NCBI GenBank assembly: GCA_021234155.1
Contig: JAJEKV010000017.1
Span: forward strand, 11,599,525 to 11,663,524
DNA: 64,000 nucleotides
Direction of reading: 5' to 3'
Origin: Isoetes taiwanensis
Taxonomy: Eukaryota > Streptophyta > Lycopodiopsida > Isoetales > Isoetaceae
Shown: positions 36,201 through 45,994 of the stretch, one piece after another
How the letters are laid out: every line of letters starts with the position of its first letter
Numbering within the stretch: position 1 is the stretch's first letter
Translations under genes and position numbers: made by a program
Notes under the pieces: generated by a model
The model's input: the letters and a program-made list of their open reading frames with translations, nothing else
Told to the model about the DNA's origin: nothing
The model's database searches: none

Positions 36201-38080
36201 CTCTTCAAAGCCACATCAGATTGTGGCAACCTCTGGACGAGTATCAAACATTTTAGGTTCTTCCCAGCTTATTTACAGCTTCGGATTTTACTGACCTCAA
36301 ATGCTGCAGCCTGACCTGCATTACAAGCCAACTCTTGTTCTGTTTGAGAAATCAACATCAGTTTCTTCTCATCTATAATGCGACTCATTTCCGTCATCAT
36401 CGTCACATGTTTTGAGACATTCCCTTGCATTTTCCTGTACTCCGGATAGTTTTCCACAAACTTTGCCATATCCTCTGTGAAATTCAGCAATTATATAGAT
36501 TTTAATGGCAAATCTATTACAGTGAATATGAAGATAAATATTACCAAGAGACTGCAGATTTTGATTGCTTTTTGCCTTCTGCTGAAACTCATCAACCATC
36601 CTTTTTATGTTTATGCCAAGATCACCAAAGTTCTCATACATATTGTTCTTGAAGAAAGTATCTTGTTCTGAAGAAAGAACTACTTCCTATTCCAGAGGAC
36701 AAATAAAAGCATATGTAATTTCCTAAATATTACACCTTAGGAACACAAAAATTAGGCTACATACCTGCTGGTCTTTAGGAACTTTAGGTAGACCTTTGAG
36801 GTCCACCTTGTTGTCCTTGATTCCAATCAGTTCATGCACCATAGCCTGATAGCAAGAAATAATGTGTCCGTTCCATGCTGTAGTCTTGCTTAGTAACCAC
36901 ACTAAGCTCCAAACAGACATGCTACAATCAGAAGTCTCATCGTCCCGTTACCTGATATGTCCATTGATTCAATAATGGTGTAACTGGGTCATCTCTTCTG
37001 TCTAATATCAAGAGCAATGGGGTATTTTCCGTACGTCTGAAGTCAAAGAGAACACTTTCTTGCTCATACATCAATTTCTGCAGACATCAACCAGTATTCA
37101 CTTGGTAAACCATAATGATTTCTATGATGGTTCTTATTCTTTCTACATATGGTTACTTACTGATGTTTCTTGTGCAATACGTAATGCAATATCTGAGTTC
37201 CGGGAATATCTTATAACAGGACGCTTCTTCAAAGCGAGAAATATGGAAGAAATGCCCTCTACCATCCGCTCAACAATTTGTTGTGTTTTGGAAGGATCCA
37301 AATGCATCGGGACCAGGTACATGTAATTTGGTGAAAGATTGAGAGTGAAATGGTAAGAGTCAACTGCCACAAAATCAGCAAAAAACTCCTGCAACAGATG
37401 TGAATGTTAAAATGCATTAGATATAGAATGCATCTGCCCTGGTCAATCAATAGGCCTGTTGTCAATAATCAACTTACTTGAACCTGCTGGACAGCTTCAT
37501 GTTCGTCTGCACCAGCTAGGACCTGGATATGGGATTGCTTTAATACATTGGAGAAGTCTGCAAGATAATGATGTTTGTGGAATTAACTTTCTGAAGTCCA
37601 TCAAACATAGAAGGGCTACACTAAAGATAAAAGATATCTCCTTAATTTTATGTTCTCAAAGAGAGCCTTTTTGGATTGCATGATCGTAACCTACACAAAT
37701 GATATTCCCCAAACCGGGGGTTTGTCAAATGGCGTTTCAGATGTTGTATGTTTTCGCCTGTGGGACGAAGGAAGCACACTGCTTTCAGGTGTGACATGAC
37801 TTCAGTAGTTTTGCTGTCGATCATTTCCACTAGAAATACTTCTTTTTGAAGTAGCTCGGATTGACTCATTGCTACACTGATGATGGACACCTACCATTCA
37901 AACACCGGAGAGAAAACTTTAGATCTACAAAATTTAACAAATGCGTGCATTTTTTTCGAGTTCAATTTTGAGGGTTAGAATACCACGTACCGTTTGTGCA
38001 TCTAAGACCAAAAGCTTCATTCCGGAAATGTCATGCAACATCCGATTGATGTAATCTCGGACAGCGGCCACCAGTACCAT
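30275..38080 (-). CDS. VPS45: Vacuolar protein sorting-associated protein 45 (Sec1/Munc18 family)
   Basis: VPS45 is an SM protein that binds a syntaxin-type SNARE (SYP4/Tlg2 class in plants and yeast) and promotes vesicle fusion at the trans-Golgi network and endosome. Thirteen exons on the minus strand join in frame: 37991-38080, 37695-37890, 37478-37557, 37161-37388, 36952-37077, 36765-36845, 36545-36686, 36296-36474, 35227-35382, 35023-35130, 34791-34912, 30402-30533, 30275-30329. All introns are GT-AG; the exon 10 donor (GTGGTC) is weak. The product is 564 aa, close to the usual 565-570. Landmarks: [20 protein letters not shown] at the start, [75 protein letters not shown] and the C-terminal [15 protein letters not shown] block. 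No frameshift or internal stop was found. Intron 11 is 4.26 kb and holds a copia remnant. The start ATG is preceded by a likely 5'UTR intron acceptor (TTTGCCTCAG). Confidence 0.95.
31860..32930 (+). pseudogene. Copia gag and protease remnant
   Basis: The gag end is followed by a zinc-knuckle relic, [10 protein letters not shown], at about 32258-32290, interrupted by a stop. The protease motif [14 protein letters not shown] lies at about 32750-32790, with the catalytic D-S-G. Frames are broken repeatedly between these landmarks. Confidence 0.7.
33120..34325 (+). pseudogene. Copia integrase remnant
   Basis: The pre-integrase zinc region reads [12 protein letters not shown] (about 33140-33175) and CEACHLRKQ (about 33250-33275). 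The core keeps [14 protein letters not shown] (second Asp, about 33517-33560) and a [13 protein letters not shown] stretch near the expected Glu (about 33625-33660). Downstream are [33 protein letters not shown] and CTFLGYP. The final [11 protein letters not shown] (about 34265-34300) is the linker usually found before RT. RT itself is missing. Confidence 0.8.
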
Positions 38081-38100
38081 GGTTTTAAGATTTACCGTCT
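38081..38100 (-). promoter_or_regulatory. VPS45 5' untranslated segment with probable intron acceptor
   Basis: On the minus strand a pyrimidine-rich GTTGTTTGCCTCAG (ending at 38099) precedes ACGGTAAATCTTAAAACC and the ATG. This suggests that a 5'UTR intron ends here and that the promoter lies further upstream. This is inference from the splice-site shape only. Confidence 0.4.
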
Positions 38101-38149
38101 GAGGCAAACAACAACTATCAGTAGGGCAGGGTCAGTGGGATAGTTTTCT

Positions 38150-38775
38150 TTTTGGGAAATTACCAAAATGTCCACTTTTTGCTACTATTTAGTAAAGAGG
38201 GACGGTTTACATGCAACGTCTGCCTCCGAGGGTGCCCTGTTTTACCCTTGAACACAATGCCACGATGGTCGAAAAAATGACTTAGAGCCAGTAATGCAAC
38301 CATTGCCGGAGAGGGGTCTATCTACACTATGCAAATTGGCGATGGCGGGTGATGGTGGGCATAAAACGGGGAGATTTTTTACATGAGGCTGAAGGCTGCG
38401 ATGGTGCATATGAATCCAGCCTTAGAGCCGGTTCATATGCAACCATCATCGGAGAGGGGGCCTGTTTTATCTGGTGCAAATTGGCGATGGTGGACGATGA
38501 TGGCGTAAAAGAGCAAGCCTTTTTACGTGATGGTGAGGGTTGCGAGGGTGCATGTAAAATAGCTCTTAACATTTTAAGTGATGCTTTGCGTTTGACGTCA
38601 CATATAAATGTCCCTAGAGGATGGTTTACATGCACTCTAAATTCCCCCTTGGCCCTATTTTACCCTGTGTAATCAAAAAGCGCCACGACGATCCTCGAAA
38701 AATGCCTCGCAATTTTGCGTGTCCCTAGAGAAAACTATCAAAATATCCCTACAAGTTTTTGAATTTACCGAAATG
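38150..38775. repeat. Tandem duplication upstream of VPS45
   Basis: Two imperfect tandem units of about 140 bp occupy about 38280-38425 and 38425-38570. They share CTTAGAGCC, ATGCAACCAT, GGAGAGGGG, GCAAATTGGCGATGG and GAGGGTGCAT-like segments. Outer parts at 38215-38280 and 38625-38710 also resemble each other. The flanks read GGGAAATTACCAAAATGTCC (38155) and AACTATCAAAATATCCCT (38735), similar to MITE-type edges, but no clean inverted ends were established. Confidence 0.55.
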
Positions 38776-40572
38776 CACCTAAAAGTGCAGTGCTTTGCTA
38801 AGATGGCAATAAGTTTTCAATGACTCCCTTCACGAACTTTGGAGATGACAGTAAAACATTGATGCCAGATTCCCCAGCCCACATACATTCACCCTTCTAG
38901 TATGTGGAAGGTTATGGCTATGAGCAAGAAGTATGGAATGCCAAGGAAGAAAGAATATGGAAAGAGCAAATATATATGGAGAATATAAATAGGAGTCAAT
39001 AAAAACAAGATGCTGCGCACGAGGGGTTGCTCTCAGGTGGCTCGAGAGTGTGTTTTCATGGTTTTTGTTTCGTCGTTTTGTGGTGGGTCTTTTTCATTTG
39101 AACATAGGGTGTTGTTTCCTTACCCTAACTCATACTTGTTCGTTAGTAAACTCGTTTGACCCTATATGTTGACATTGCCTTCATCCATTAACCTTACAAG
39201 AAATTTATCGCAGCGGCGAACATTTCTCTTATTCCAACCCTGTGAAGTTAAATTTACCATAAGTTTCAGACCTTGTTTAGTAATGGATTTGTGACAATTC
39301 AAAGTGCGCAAAGCAAAATGCAAGCTTGAAGTAATTGAACATACAGGATTTAACACCACGTTGTTGTCTCGAGTTCTCATGCTCCTAAAGTAGATGAGTG
39401 CTACTGGTTTGTATTGATAGTTTTATATTTGTTATCTCGATGGACATGCGGATTGCCTATCTTTGCTTTTAGCATATTTTCTTAGGTGTCCACATACATA
39501 CTTCCTATTATTATTGAAGAGCTTGGCATGTGAATGCTTCTGATTTTATTTTATCATGTTGTTCTTTATTGTCGTATTACACATAGTTCACATAGTTTCA
39601 TCCACTTGTTCTGGTTGCAATTACCCGGATATTGTCAAGTATATAATGAAGTCTACTCCAAGCATTTTTCATATTGAGTGCGTTGTGTGGCTTAATTGTG
39701 CCATGTCAACCAATACTTTGCAACAACGGCGATTCTCTTAGTCCTAAATTTACAGCCATTAAATATACCAGGTATATGCTAGAGAATTTCAAAAACTGCC
39801 CTTTCAGTTTAATGGAACAATTGAGTGTCACATCACAAGAGCCATGAATGATGCAAAATTCTCAATAACCAGAGTTTTATGCAGAGGATTGGCAATGGAA
39901 ATGTTGAAGAAAGATCAAGTCCTTTCTATTTTATCGTTGAATCTCTACGAATATGCAAAAAACTCCGCAGTTGCGAAGTAGGGGCATGCAAAAAAACTGT
40001 TTGCAAAGTCGGATTGGTATGGCATGTAAAAAGTAAACAATGGGAAATGTAAACAATGGGAAATGATAATCCCTCCATTTACCTCTATATGTGTATTTTC
40101 TGCGCGAGATAATTCTAGTTCTCGTTGCCATTGCCGTAGTTGTTTTCATTCTGCTCTGTCGCTGGCTATCCAAAGCAGAGATAGTTGCACTTATATTAAA
40201 AGTCCTTTTGTAAGTCCGGCATCTCCATCTTCCTTTGCAATGTAGTACCACGACCACCTCAAAAATGTAAATCCCTAGTCAATAATCAATCACATGCATC
40301 TAGGCAATGTACCCAATCTAATGTAAAGATGAGTCAAATAAATAACTGTATAAGTTTTACTCCACGGCCATCATCAAGGCTGCGTTGATATATCAACTGC
40401 TTTACAATAGATTTAAGAGATTATTTCCAGGATCTTCAAGAGGCATACTTCTCAAAACAAAATGATGCAAATCAGCTTAAATGTTTTTCCTTCATAGCAA
40501 GTCAACGTTATATTATATACTATTCAAGACTGCAGGTTGCTACTATATAGGGCCCGATTCCATTTACATAGA
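38776..40572. other. No gene recognised
   Basis: Intergenic DNA between VPS45 and the MULE. Open frames here are short and without known motifs. A 17-bp direct repeat (AAACAATGGGAAATG) sits at 40035-40065. The VPS45 promoter may lie in the first part. Confidence 0.4.
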
Positions 40573-40582
40573 TGGAAAACTG
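40573..40582 (+). repeat. Target-site duplication of the MULE, left copy
   Basis: TGGAAAACTG at 40573-40582 recurs exactly at 49725-49734. The 9-10 bp length is typical for Mutator-like elements. Confidence 0.8.
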
Positions 40583-41215
40583 CGTCGAAATATTTTTACC
40601 CCGGTTATTGTGATTCCATCGCAAGATATTCCTTGCCGCAGAATCACGAGCCCGGGAAAACGGGGTCCGTTCTGGCGACCCCGTAACCGTACACTGACAA
40701 CGCCACGTGCAGCTTCTGATGCATCCCAGCCGTCGGTCAGCCGGGTCTATCCTGGCCGTCGGTTTCGAAACCTTCCGGCGGAATCACCACGGGTAGAAAC
40801 CGTCGGATAGAATCACAACTCTTATATTCCACTAGAAGGAATCACGACCTTAGGATACCACGCCGCGGAATCACTAAATCCTGATTCCACTCGAAGGAAT
40901 CACCATGACCCGATTCTGCCAGATGGAATCACATTCTGTGTTATCCAACGTGGCAGAATCACCACATAGAGATTCCGGGGGATGGAATCACAGTTTTTTG
41001 ATTCCCCATTCGACAGAATCACAACCGTAGGATACCGCACCGCGGAATCACCAAATTTTGATTCCAACAGAAGGAATCACGTAAACACGATTCTTTCAGA
41101 TGGAATCACATTCTGTGATATTCAACGTGGTGGAATCACAACATGAAGATTCCGGGGGACGGAATCACATTTTTTTTATTTTCCATTCGACGGAATCACT
41201 GCAAATGGGCGACGC
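40583..41215. repeat. Left terminal inverted repeat and subterminal GATTCC/GGAATCAC array
   Basis: The outer 60 bp are the inverted match to the right end. From about 40800 the inverted motif GATTCC-N8-GGAATCAC repeats about every 35 bp. A higher-order unit of about 185 bp occurs twice (about 40843-41028 and 41028-41210), recognised by shared GGATACC-C-CCGCGGAATCAC, TTCTGTG-TAT-CAACGTGG and AGATTCCGGGGGA segments. Confidence 0.85.
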
Positions 41216-41591
41216 ATCCTGACCGCTCGATTTGTCGTGGATATTTTGGCTATTTTAATTATGTCCTAGGGATATTTTGAATTCTGGCGACTCATAATTA
41301 TCACCGTACACGGTACCCTGACAATGTCATGATTGAAGCCGGCTCCGCGTATCATCGTCCTCCACGTCAAGCCCTAGCATGAAGTGCGCCCATCCGAAGG
41401 AATCACACGTCTCGCGCCGAAATTTCCCTTTCTCCCTTTCCAAACATTCGTTTTCTTGCAAGTTCGTTCCGGCGGCACTCCGTTCACGGCGGCGACTTCT
41501 CACAGCTTCGTTCTGGCGCTCCGTTCTTCCCGGCGCCCCCGTTCCTGCTAGCGTCTGCCCCCGTGTTTTTGTCGCTTCAATCCGTTTCCAG

Positions 41592-42233
41592 ATGGCGCAG
41601 AGTATTGAAACCTCGCAGGGCGAGAACTTCCAGGTTGAATCCGATGCAAATTCGGCTTTTGTGTTCCCTGTGAACAATCCCTTGCAAGAAGAGACTCTTG
41701 ATTCGGAGGTGGACTCCCCTCCCGGTAAGGCTTTTGCATTTGAGGGTTTTGGGACAGCTGCATGCGCAGGTGTGGAGCCGCAACCGGATTCTCCGGATTC
41801 TGTTCGTGCTAAGCTCATTGCTCAAGCTTCTCGTGTTTTCCCAAATATTTGGGGGGTTGCAGATGCCCGCGAAATGTCTGTTCTAGTGCCTCAAGAGGAT
41901 GTTGATTGCAAAGATGCAGAAGCCAGCATAGAGTGCGAACTGGATTTATGCAGCGATGCCATGGAAAACGCTCACTGGGAGAATCCCGGAAACATGGCAG
42001 AAATTCCCAACTGGAAATTCGATGCGGGTGATGGTCGGTGGTACTGCCAATTCGTCAACTGTGATCGAAGTTACTCCAAGAAGTGGGATTTGGAAATCCA
42101 CAGGTTATCCAAGCACAACATGAAAGATTTTGGAGCGGGAACTTTTTTGAATTTGAATTTGAGTTGCATGCTCGATTCCGCTCCGGGGAATCACACCACG
42201 CTGATTCCATTACGTGGAATCACACCACGGTGA
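41592..42233 (+). CDS. C2H2 zinc-finger protein encoded by the MULE
   Basis: The start is placed at ATG 41592 (MAQSIETSQGENF), although the frame is open upstream to 41379; the upstream part is Arg/Ser/Pro-rich and resembles leader sequence. The product is about 213 aa, acidic in its first two-thirds. One classical C2H2 finger lies near residues 154-177: WYCQFVNCDRSYSKKWDLEIH plus RLSKH, spacing C-x4-C-x12-H-x4-H. The frame then runs into the GGAATCAC array, so the last about 20 residues are encoded by repeat DNA and the stop lies inside it. A splice site before the array is possible. I infer DNA binding; no target is known. It does not resemble a MULE transposase and is best read as a captured or accessory gene. 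Confidence 0.6.
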   Translation: MAQSIETSQGENFQVESDANSAFVFPVNNPLQEETLDSEVDSPPGKAFAFEGFGTAACAGVEPQPDSPDSVRAKLIAQASRVFPNIWGVADAREMSVLVPQEDVDCKDAEASIECELDLCSDAMENAHWENPGNMAEIPNWKFDAGDGRWYCQFVNCDRSYSKKWDLEIHRLSKHNMKDFGAGTFLNLNLSCMLDSAPGNHTTLIPLRGITPR

Positions 42234-42408
42234 TTCCATTCCGTGGAATCACACCACCATGGTTATTCTATTCCGTGGAATCACACTTTCGTGATTCAAC
42301 TCCGTGGAATCACACTCGCACGTTATTCCATTCTGTGGGATCACACTTCCGTTATTCTTTTCCGTGGAATCACAAGCCTGTGGTTCCATTCCGACGAATC
42401 ATCATTGC
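42172..42408. repeat. Internal GATTCC/GGAATCAC array (upstream of X1)
   Basis: About ten half-sites of GGAATCAC alternate with GATTCC or TTATTCC, with a repeat length near 28 bp (for example CCGTGGAATCACACCACGGTGATTCC). It follows the C2H2 gene and precedes copy X1. Confidence 0.85.
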
Positions 42409-42469
42409 GCGAGTCGGTGACGTGGAGCGACGTACGTAATAAATGCCAAGCCGCCGCCATCTATTGCCC

Positions 42470-42765
42470 TCACTACTAGGATTTGTGCCAGACTGAGCTG
42501 ACGCGACGTTGACGAATGCCAGGGTGCCACGTTGGCCCCTACACTGACAGCGAATTTAGTCCAGCTCGGTCGGTGATTCCGTCGGGCGGAATTTCGTAGC
42601 CCCGACGGACAGGCCTTCACTGCTAGGATTCGTGCCAAACTGAAGTGACGCGATGTCGACGAATGCCAGGGTGCCACGTTGGCCCCTAGACTGACAGCGA
42701 ATTTAGCCCTAGTCGGTGATTCCGTCGGGCGGAATTTCTTAGAGCCCCGACGGACAAGCTTCTGG
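42470..42765 (+). repeat. Tandem duplication of about 143 bp
   Basis: Two units, about 42476-42618 and 42619-42760, share GCCAGGGTGCCACGTTGGCC, ACTGACAGCGAATTTAG, TCGGTGATTCCGTCGGGCGG and CCCCGACGGACA. Each unit carries one GATTCC-N6-CGGAAT inverted site. The block ends about 210 bp before the start of X1 and may be its promoter region. Confidence 0.8.
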
Positions 42766-42971
42766 CGCTTTCAATTCAATCATATGTTTTGGTTTTGGTG
42801 CTTAGCTCCAGCTCCGGCGCTTCGATCCGATTGTTAGGCGTCATATCCTTGCGATAGTTCCTGTGGTTTCCGTTGGTTCGGTAAGGAATTTCTGCTTCTT
42901 TCCTGTGGTTCGGTAAGGAATTTCTTTGTCTGCTCTTTGCCTGCTCTAACATCAGTTGCCGGCTTCTAGGA

Positions 42972-43428
42972 ATGGTGGACTGCCCCCCAATTGTTATAGA
43001 AGACGGGTTTCTCATGATTGACCTTCGTTTCTTGGATAATTTCCACAGCTGCAGGCTTGAGAGCCTGCAGGATCGTCTTCGAAGTCGGTCGCTGCAAGAG
43101 GTGCCGCCGGTTTCCGTCGCCATACCGAGGCAAGAGGGCTGCGATTGCGTGAGGGTGCCTTTGAGGAAATCCAATGGCTCGAAAATTCGAGTTAAAGTAT
43201 CTAGGGGTTTCAGAATTCCTGGTTACGAAGAATGTGACGGTGATTGGGCCAAGAATTTGTTTGCATTTCTTTATTCAACTGGTAAGCCTACTGCATGCGG
43301 ATGTCCAGATCCATTGAAGGCTTCCAAGGACGCGTTTGAGTTCGATGAACCGTAAGATGACGACTTCGTTTTCCTTACTGCTTGCAAAAGACCCATCAAC
43401 CCGTTCGAACTAATCGGACCAAATCAAG
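42972..43428 (+). pseudogene. Small protein copy X1 (premature stop)
   Basis: The frame starts MVDCPPIVIEDGFLMIDL and runs 127 codons to TAA at 43353. It is clearly related to X2 on the opposite strand: CPPxxIxDGxLxxDLxFL, CRLExLQxxLRSRxL, VPPxxVAIPxxxGCxCxRxPxK, IPGxExxDxxWAKNxFA. After the TAA the same phase continues DDDFVFLTACKRPINPF, parallel to X2's DDGEFAFPVPCCK, and reaches a possible donor at 43428. The stop therefore looks like a nonsense mutation. No known domain was recognised; conserved Cys residues (CPP and GCDC) are notable. It follows an array and a tandem duplication. Confidence 0.6.
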
Positions 43429-43828
43429 GTTAGCCAACTAACCTCTTGCTTCAATTTTTTCTTTTTGGTGGATCTAACTAATTGCATGTTTGATCCGGAG
43501 AGGAAGCGCTCCCACACCTCCACCGGCTAGTCGTTGATAACGAATGAAGCGGATTAATCTTCTTTTTTTTGGCGCTTTCCTTTTGAGCATCCATACATGT
43601 CTGAGAATCACTGTCTGTTAAACCCTGGTGTTTCTTTTTTTGGTTGAACCCTGCTGTTAAACCCTGTCCGTTAAACACTGCTGTTTTTTTTTGTGCGACG
43701 CTTATTTATAAATATGAATCGAGATTATGGCTGTTCAATGTGCAAGTGTTAGTGCCTCCAGTATCATGCATTAAAGCATCTCATGGAATGCATGCATGCT
43801 TCCATGTTTCTGGTTGTGATTCTATACG

Positions 43829-44468
43829 CAGGTGTTTATACGTTTAGTATTTTATACAGATAGTATTCAAACGTATACTCCTTTGCAGATTGTGTGTTTG
43901 CACTCATAGTATTTATACGTATAGTATTTTGCACAGAGTATTTATACGTCGAGTATTCATTTACTATCATTGACACAAATACTGTCATAACAGGGTATTT
44001 ATACACAAAGTATTTCTACACAGGGTATTTATACACAGAGTATTTATACTTACCCCCCTTTCTACACATGGTATTTATACGTTTAGTATTTTATACAGAT
44101 AGTATTCAAACGTATAGTAATTTGCAGATTGTGTGTTTGTACTCATAGTATTTATACGTATAGTATTTTGCACAGAGTATTTATACGTCGAGTATTCATT
44201 TACTATCATTGACACAAATACTATCATAACAGGGTATTTATACACAGAGTATTTCTACACAGGGTATTTATACACAGAGTATTTATACTACACAGCGTAT
44301 TTATACGTTTAGTATTTTATACAGATAGTATTCAAACGTATAGTAATTTGCAGATTGTGTTTTTGTACTCAGTATTTATATGTATAGTATTTTGCACAGA
44401 GTATTTATACGTCGAGTATTTACTATCATTTACACAAATACTGTCATAACAGGGTATTTATACACACA
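43829..44468 (+). repeat. GTATTTATAC minisatellite block 1
   Basis: Short units built on the palindrome GTATTTATAC (variants with CTAC, TTTATAC, TAGTATTTTG) recur every 14-20 bp. They are organised in a higher-order unit of about 230-245 bp present nearly three times (starts near 43838, 44082 and 44312). The unit is marked by CAGATAGTATTCAAACGTATA and TTTACTATCATTGACACAAAT. It lies between the tail ends of X1 and X2. Confidence 0.9.
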
Positions 44469-44744
44469 ACAGAATTTGAAGCCAACTGAAGAGATTGCAC
44501 ATCAATTAACTTAAATCTGTATTCTCATAAGAAGGCGTGCAGCAAGGTAGCTACCAGGAAATAAAAAAACAACAGAACTGTCTGAACAGAAACAAAAAAA
44601 AAGACGGTCCTCCATCATTGATAGTCGCGAGCTATGCACTGTAACTGGGGCGGGCTCGTTTTTCTGCGTAGTTCATGCAGCAGCAATAAAGAACATTAGT
44701 TGCAGCAACAATACATATCATCAAATGAACAGCAGTGTATGAAC

Positions 44745-45194
44745 TCACACCTTGTTGGTAGACCAGTCAACCCTCCCAAAACTTGTGTCCTTGCAGCAGG
44801 GAACCGGGAAAGCAAATTCACCGTCATCTGGCTCATCCTTGCACTCCACCTTCACTGGCTTTGAACCAGCAGAATCTTTGCGGCCACATTTAGCAGATTC
44901 TTCCTTCGGCAATTCTGCTTCCTTAACGTAGGCAAACGGATTCTTTGCCCACTCTTCATCAAGCGTCTCGTGCCCAGGGATGTGTGAAACGTTGGAAACC
45001 TTCACAGGAATCCTGATGCATTCACAACCCTGTCCCGAAGGTATGGCGACAGGAATGGGCGGGACGTCTACCAATGCTCGACTCCGGAGGCACTCCTGCA
45101 GATTCTCGAGCCTGCAATCTTTGAGCGCCTCCAGAAAACCGAGGTCCACCACGAGGACCCCATCGAGTATGGCTACTGGGGGGCAGTCGGCCAT
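44745..45194 (-). CDS. Small protein copy X2, MULE-encoded, function unknown
   Basis: An open frame of 149 codons on the minus strand begins MADCPPVAILDGVLVVDL, with the next in-frame stop at 44745. A donor (AAG/GTGTGAG) at 44751 suggests that the protein continues in another exon, perhaps after the acceptor near 44670 (CTACGCAG). Features: CPP near the start, CRLENLQECLRSRAL, VPPIPVAIPSGQGCECIRIPVKV, IPGHETLDEEWAKNPFAYV, then a charged Lys/Glu-rich tail with CKDEPDDGEFAFPVPCC. There is no signal peptide or membrane segment. The copy is related to X1 and faces it tail to tail; it shows no internal stop. I do not recognise the family; it is not a transposase domain I know. Confidence 0.6.
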   Translation of the reverse strand: MADCPPVAILDGVLVVDLGFLEALKDCRLENLQECLRSRALVDVPPIPVAIPSGQGCECIRIPVKVSNVSHIPGHETLDEEWAKNPFAYVKEAELPKEESAKCGRKDSAGSKPVKVECKDEPDDGEFAFPVPCCKDTSFGRVDWSTNKV

Positions 45195-45290
45195 GACTGG
45201 AACAGACGAAGATCGAAGCGCCTCACGGGCCGTCTTCCGAAGAAATTATGAGTGAATACTAAGAGGATGGTGCCGGTCCGATGCCCAAGG

Positions 45291-45480
45291 TTGATTCTCG
45301 TGGGGTGGAATCACCACCGCGATTACTCGTGTAGTGGAATCACCACACATTGCGTCGTCGTCGGATAGCCGCCCTTCATAATGGCGCATACATCGACTTG
45401 AAGGAGCATCATTACTGCGGCGTGCAATGATGGCGGGGAGGGGATTCCATCCCAAGTGGAATCACCAATTGGTGATTCCA
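45291..45480. repeat. Internal GATTCC/GGAATCAC array (upstream of X2)
   Basis: Five or more sites (GTGGAATCACCACCGCGATTAC, GTAGTGGAATCACC, GGATTCCATCCCAAGTGGAATC, GGTGATTCCAACG) lie just upstream of the X2 start on the minus strand. Confidence 0.8.
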
Positions 45481-45534
45481 ACGCGGTTTGACGACTTTAG
45501 GGATTTCTTTCGACCATTGGACAGACAAATAGTT

Positions 45535-45950
45535 CTCTATTTATACATAGAGTATTAATACATTGTGTATTTGTACACCATTTATTTATACTTATAGTAT
45601 TTTGTGCACATGATATTTATACGTGTAGTTTTACAAAATAGAGTACTTATACATAGAGTATTAATACATTGTGTATTTGTACACAGAGTATTTATACTTT
45701 TAGTATTTTGTACACATGGTATTTATACGTGTAGTTTACAAAATTGAGTACTTATACATAGAGTATTAATACATTGTATATTTGTACACAGAGTATTTAT
45801 ACTTATAGTATTTTGTACACATGGTATTTATACGTATAGTATTTTGCACATACATCGAGCATTTCAACATTGCACACTAAGTATTTAAACAAATGGTATT
45901 TATACACAGAGTATTTCTACATAGAGTACTTGTGCTAAACTCATCAAATT
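45535..45950 (+). repeat. GTATTTATAC minisatellite block 2
   Basis: This is the same kind of repeat as at 43829-44468, but with a distinct unit of about 110-120 bp (marked by AGAGTATTAATACATTGTGTATTTGTACAC) present three times. It adjoins the end of the transposase gene. Confidence 0.9.
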
Positions 45951-45994
45951 AAAAACCATAGTATTTGTGCAAAACTCAAGATATTACAAACCAT

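Noticed and set aside
38349-38672. 107-codon open frame upstream of VPS45
   Set aside because: It runs through a tandem duplication and has no known motif. Open frames on both strands here follow from the repeat composition.
40800-41215. Possible CRISPR-like array (repeat GGAATCAC with variable spacers)
   Set aside because: The repeat is only about 8 bp and occurs as inverted pairs. The variable parts also recur in a higher-order unit, which is typical of transposon subterminal repeats.
43829-44468. Possible CRISPR-like array
   Set aside because: Units are contiguous degenerate palindromic minisatellites without unique spacers, in plant nuclear DNA.
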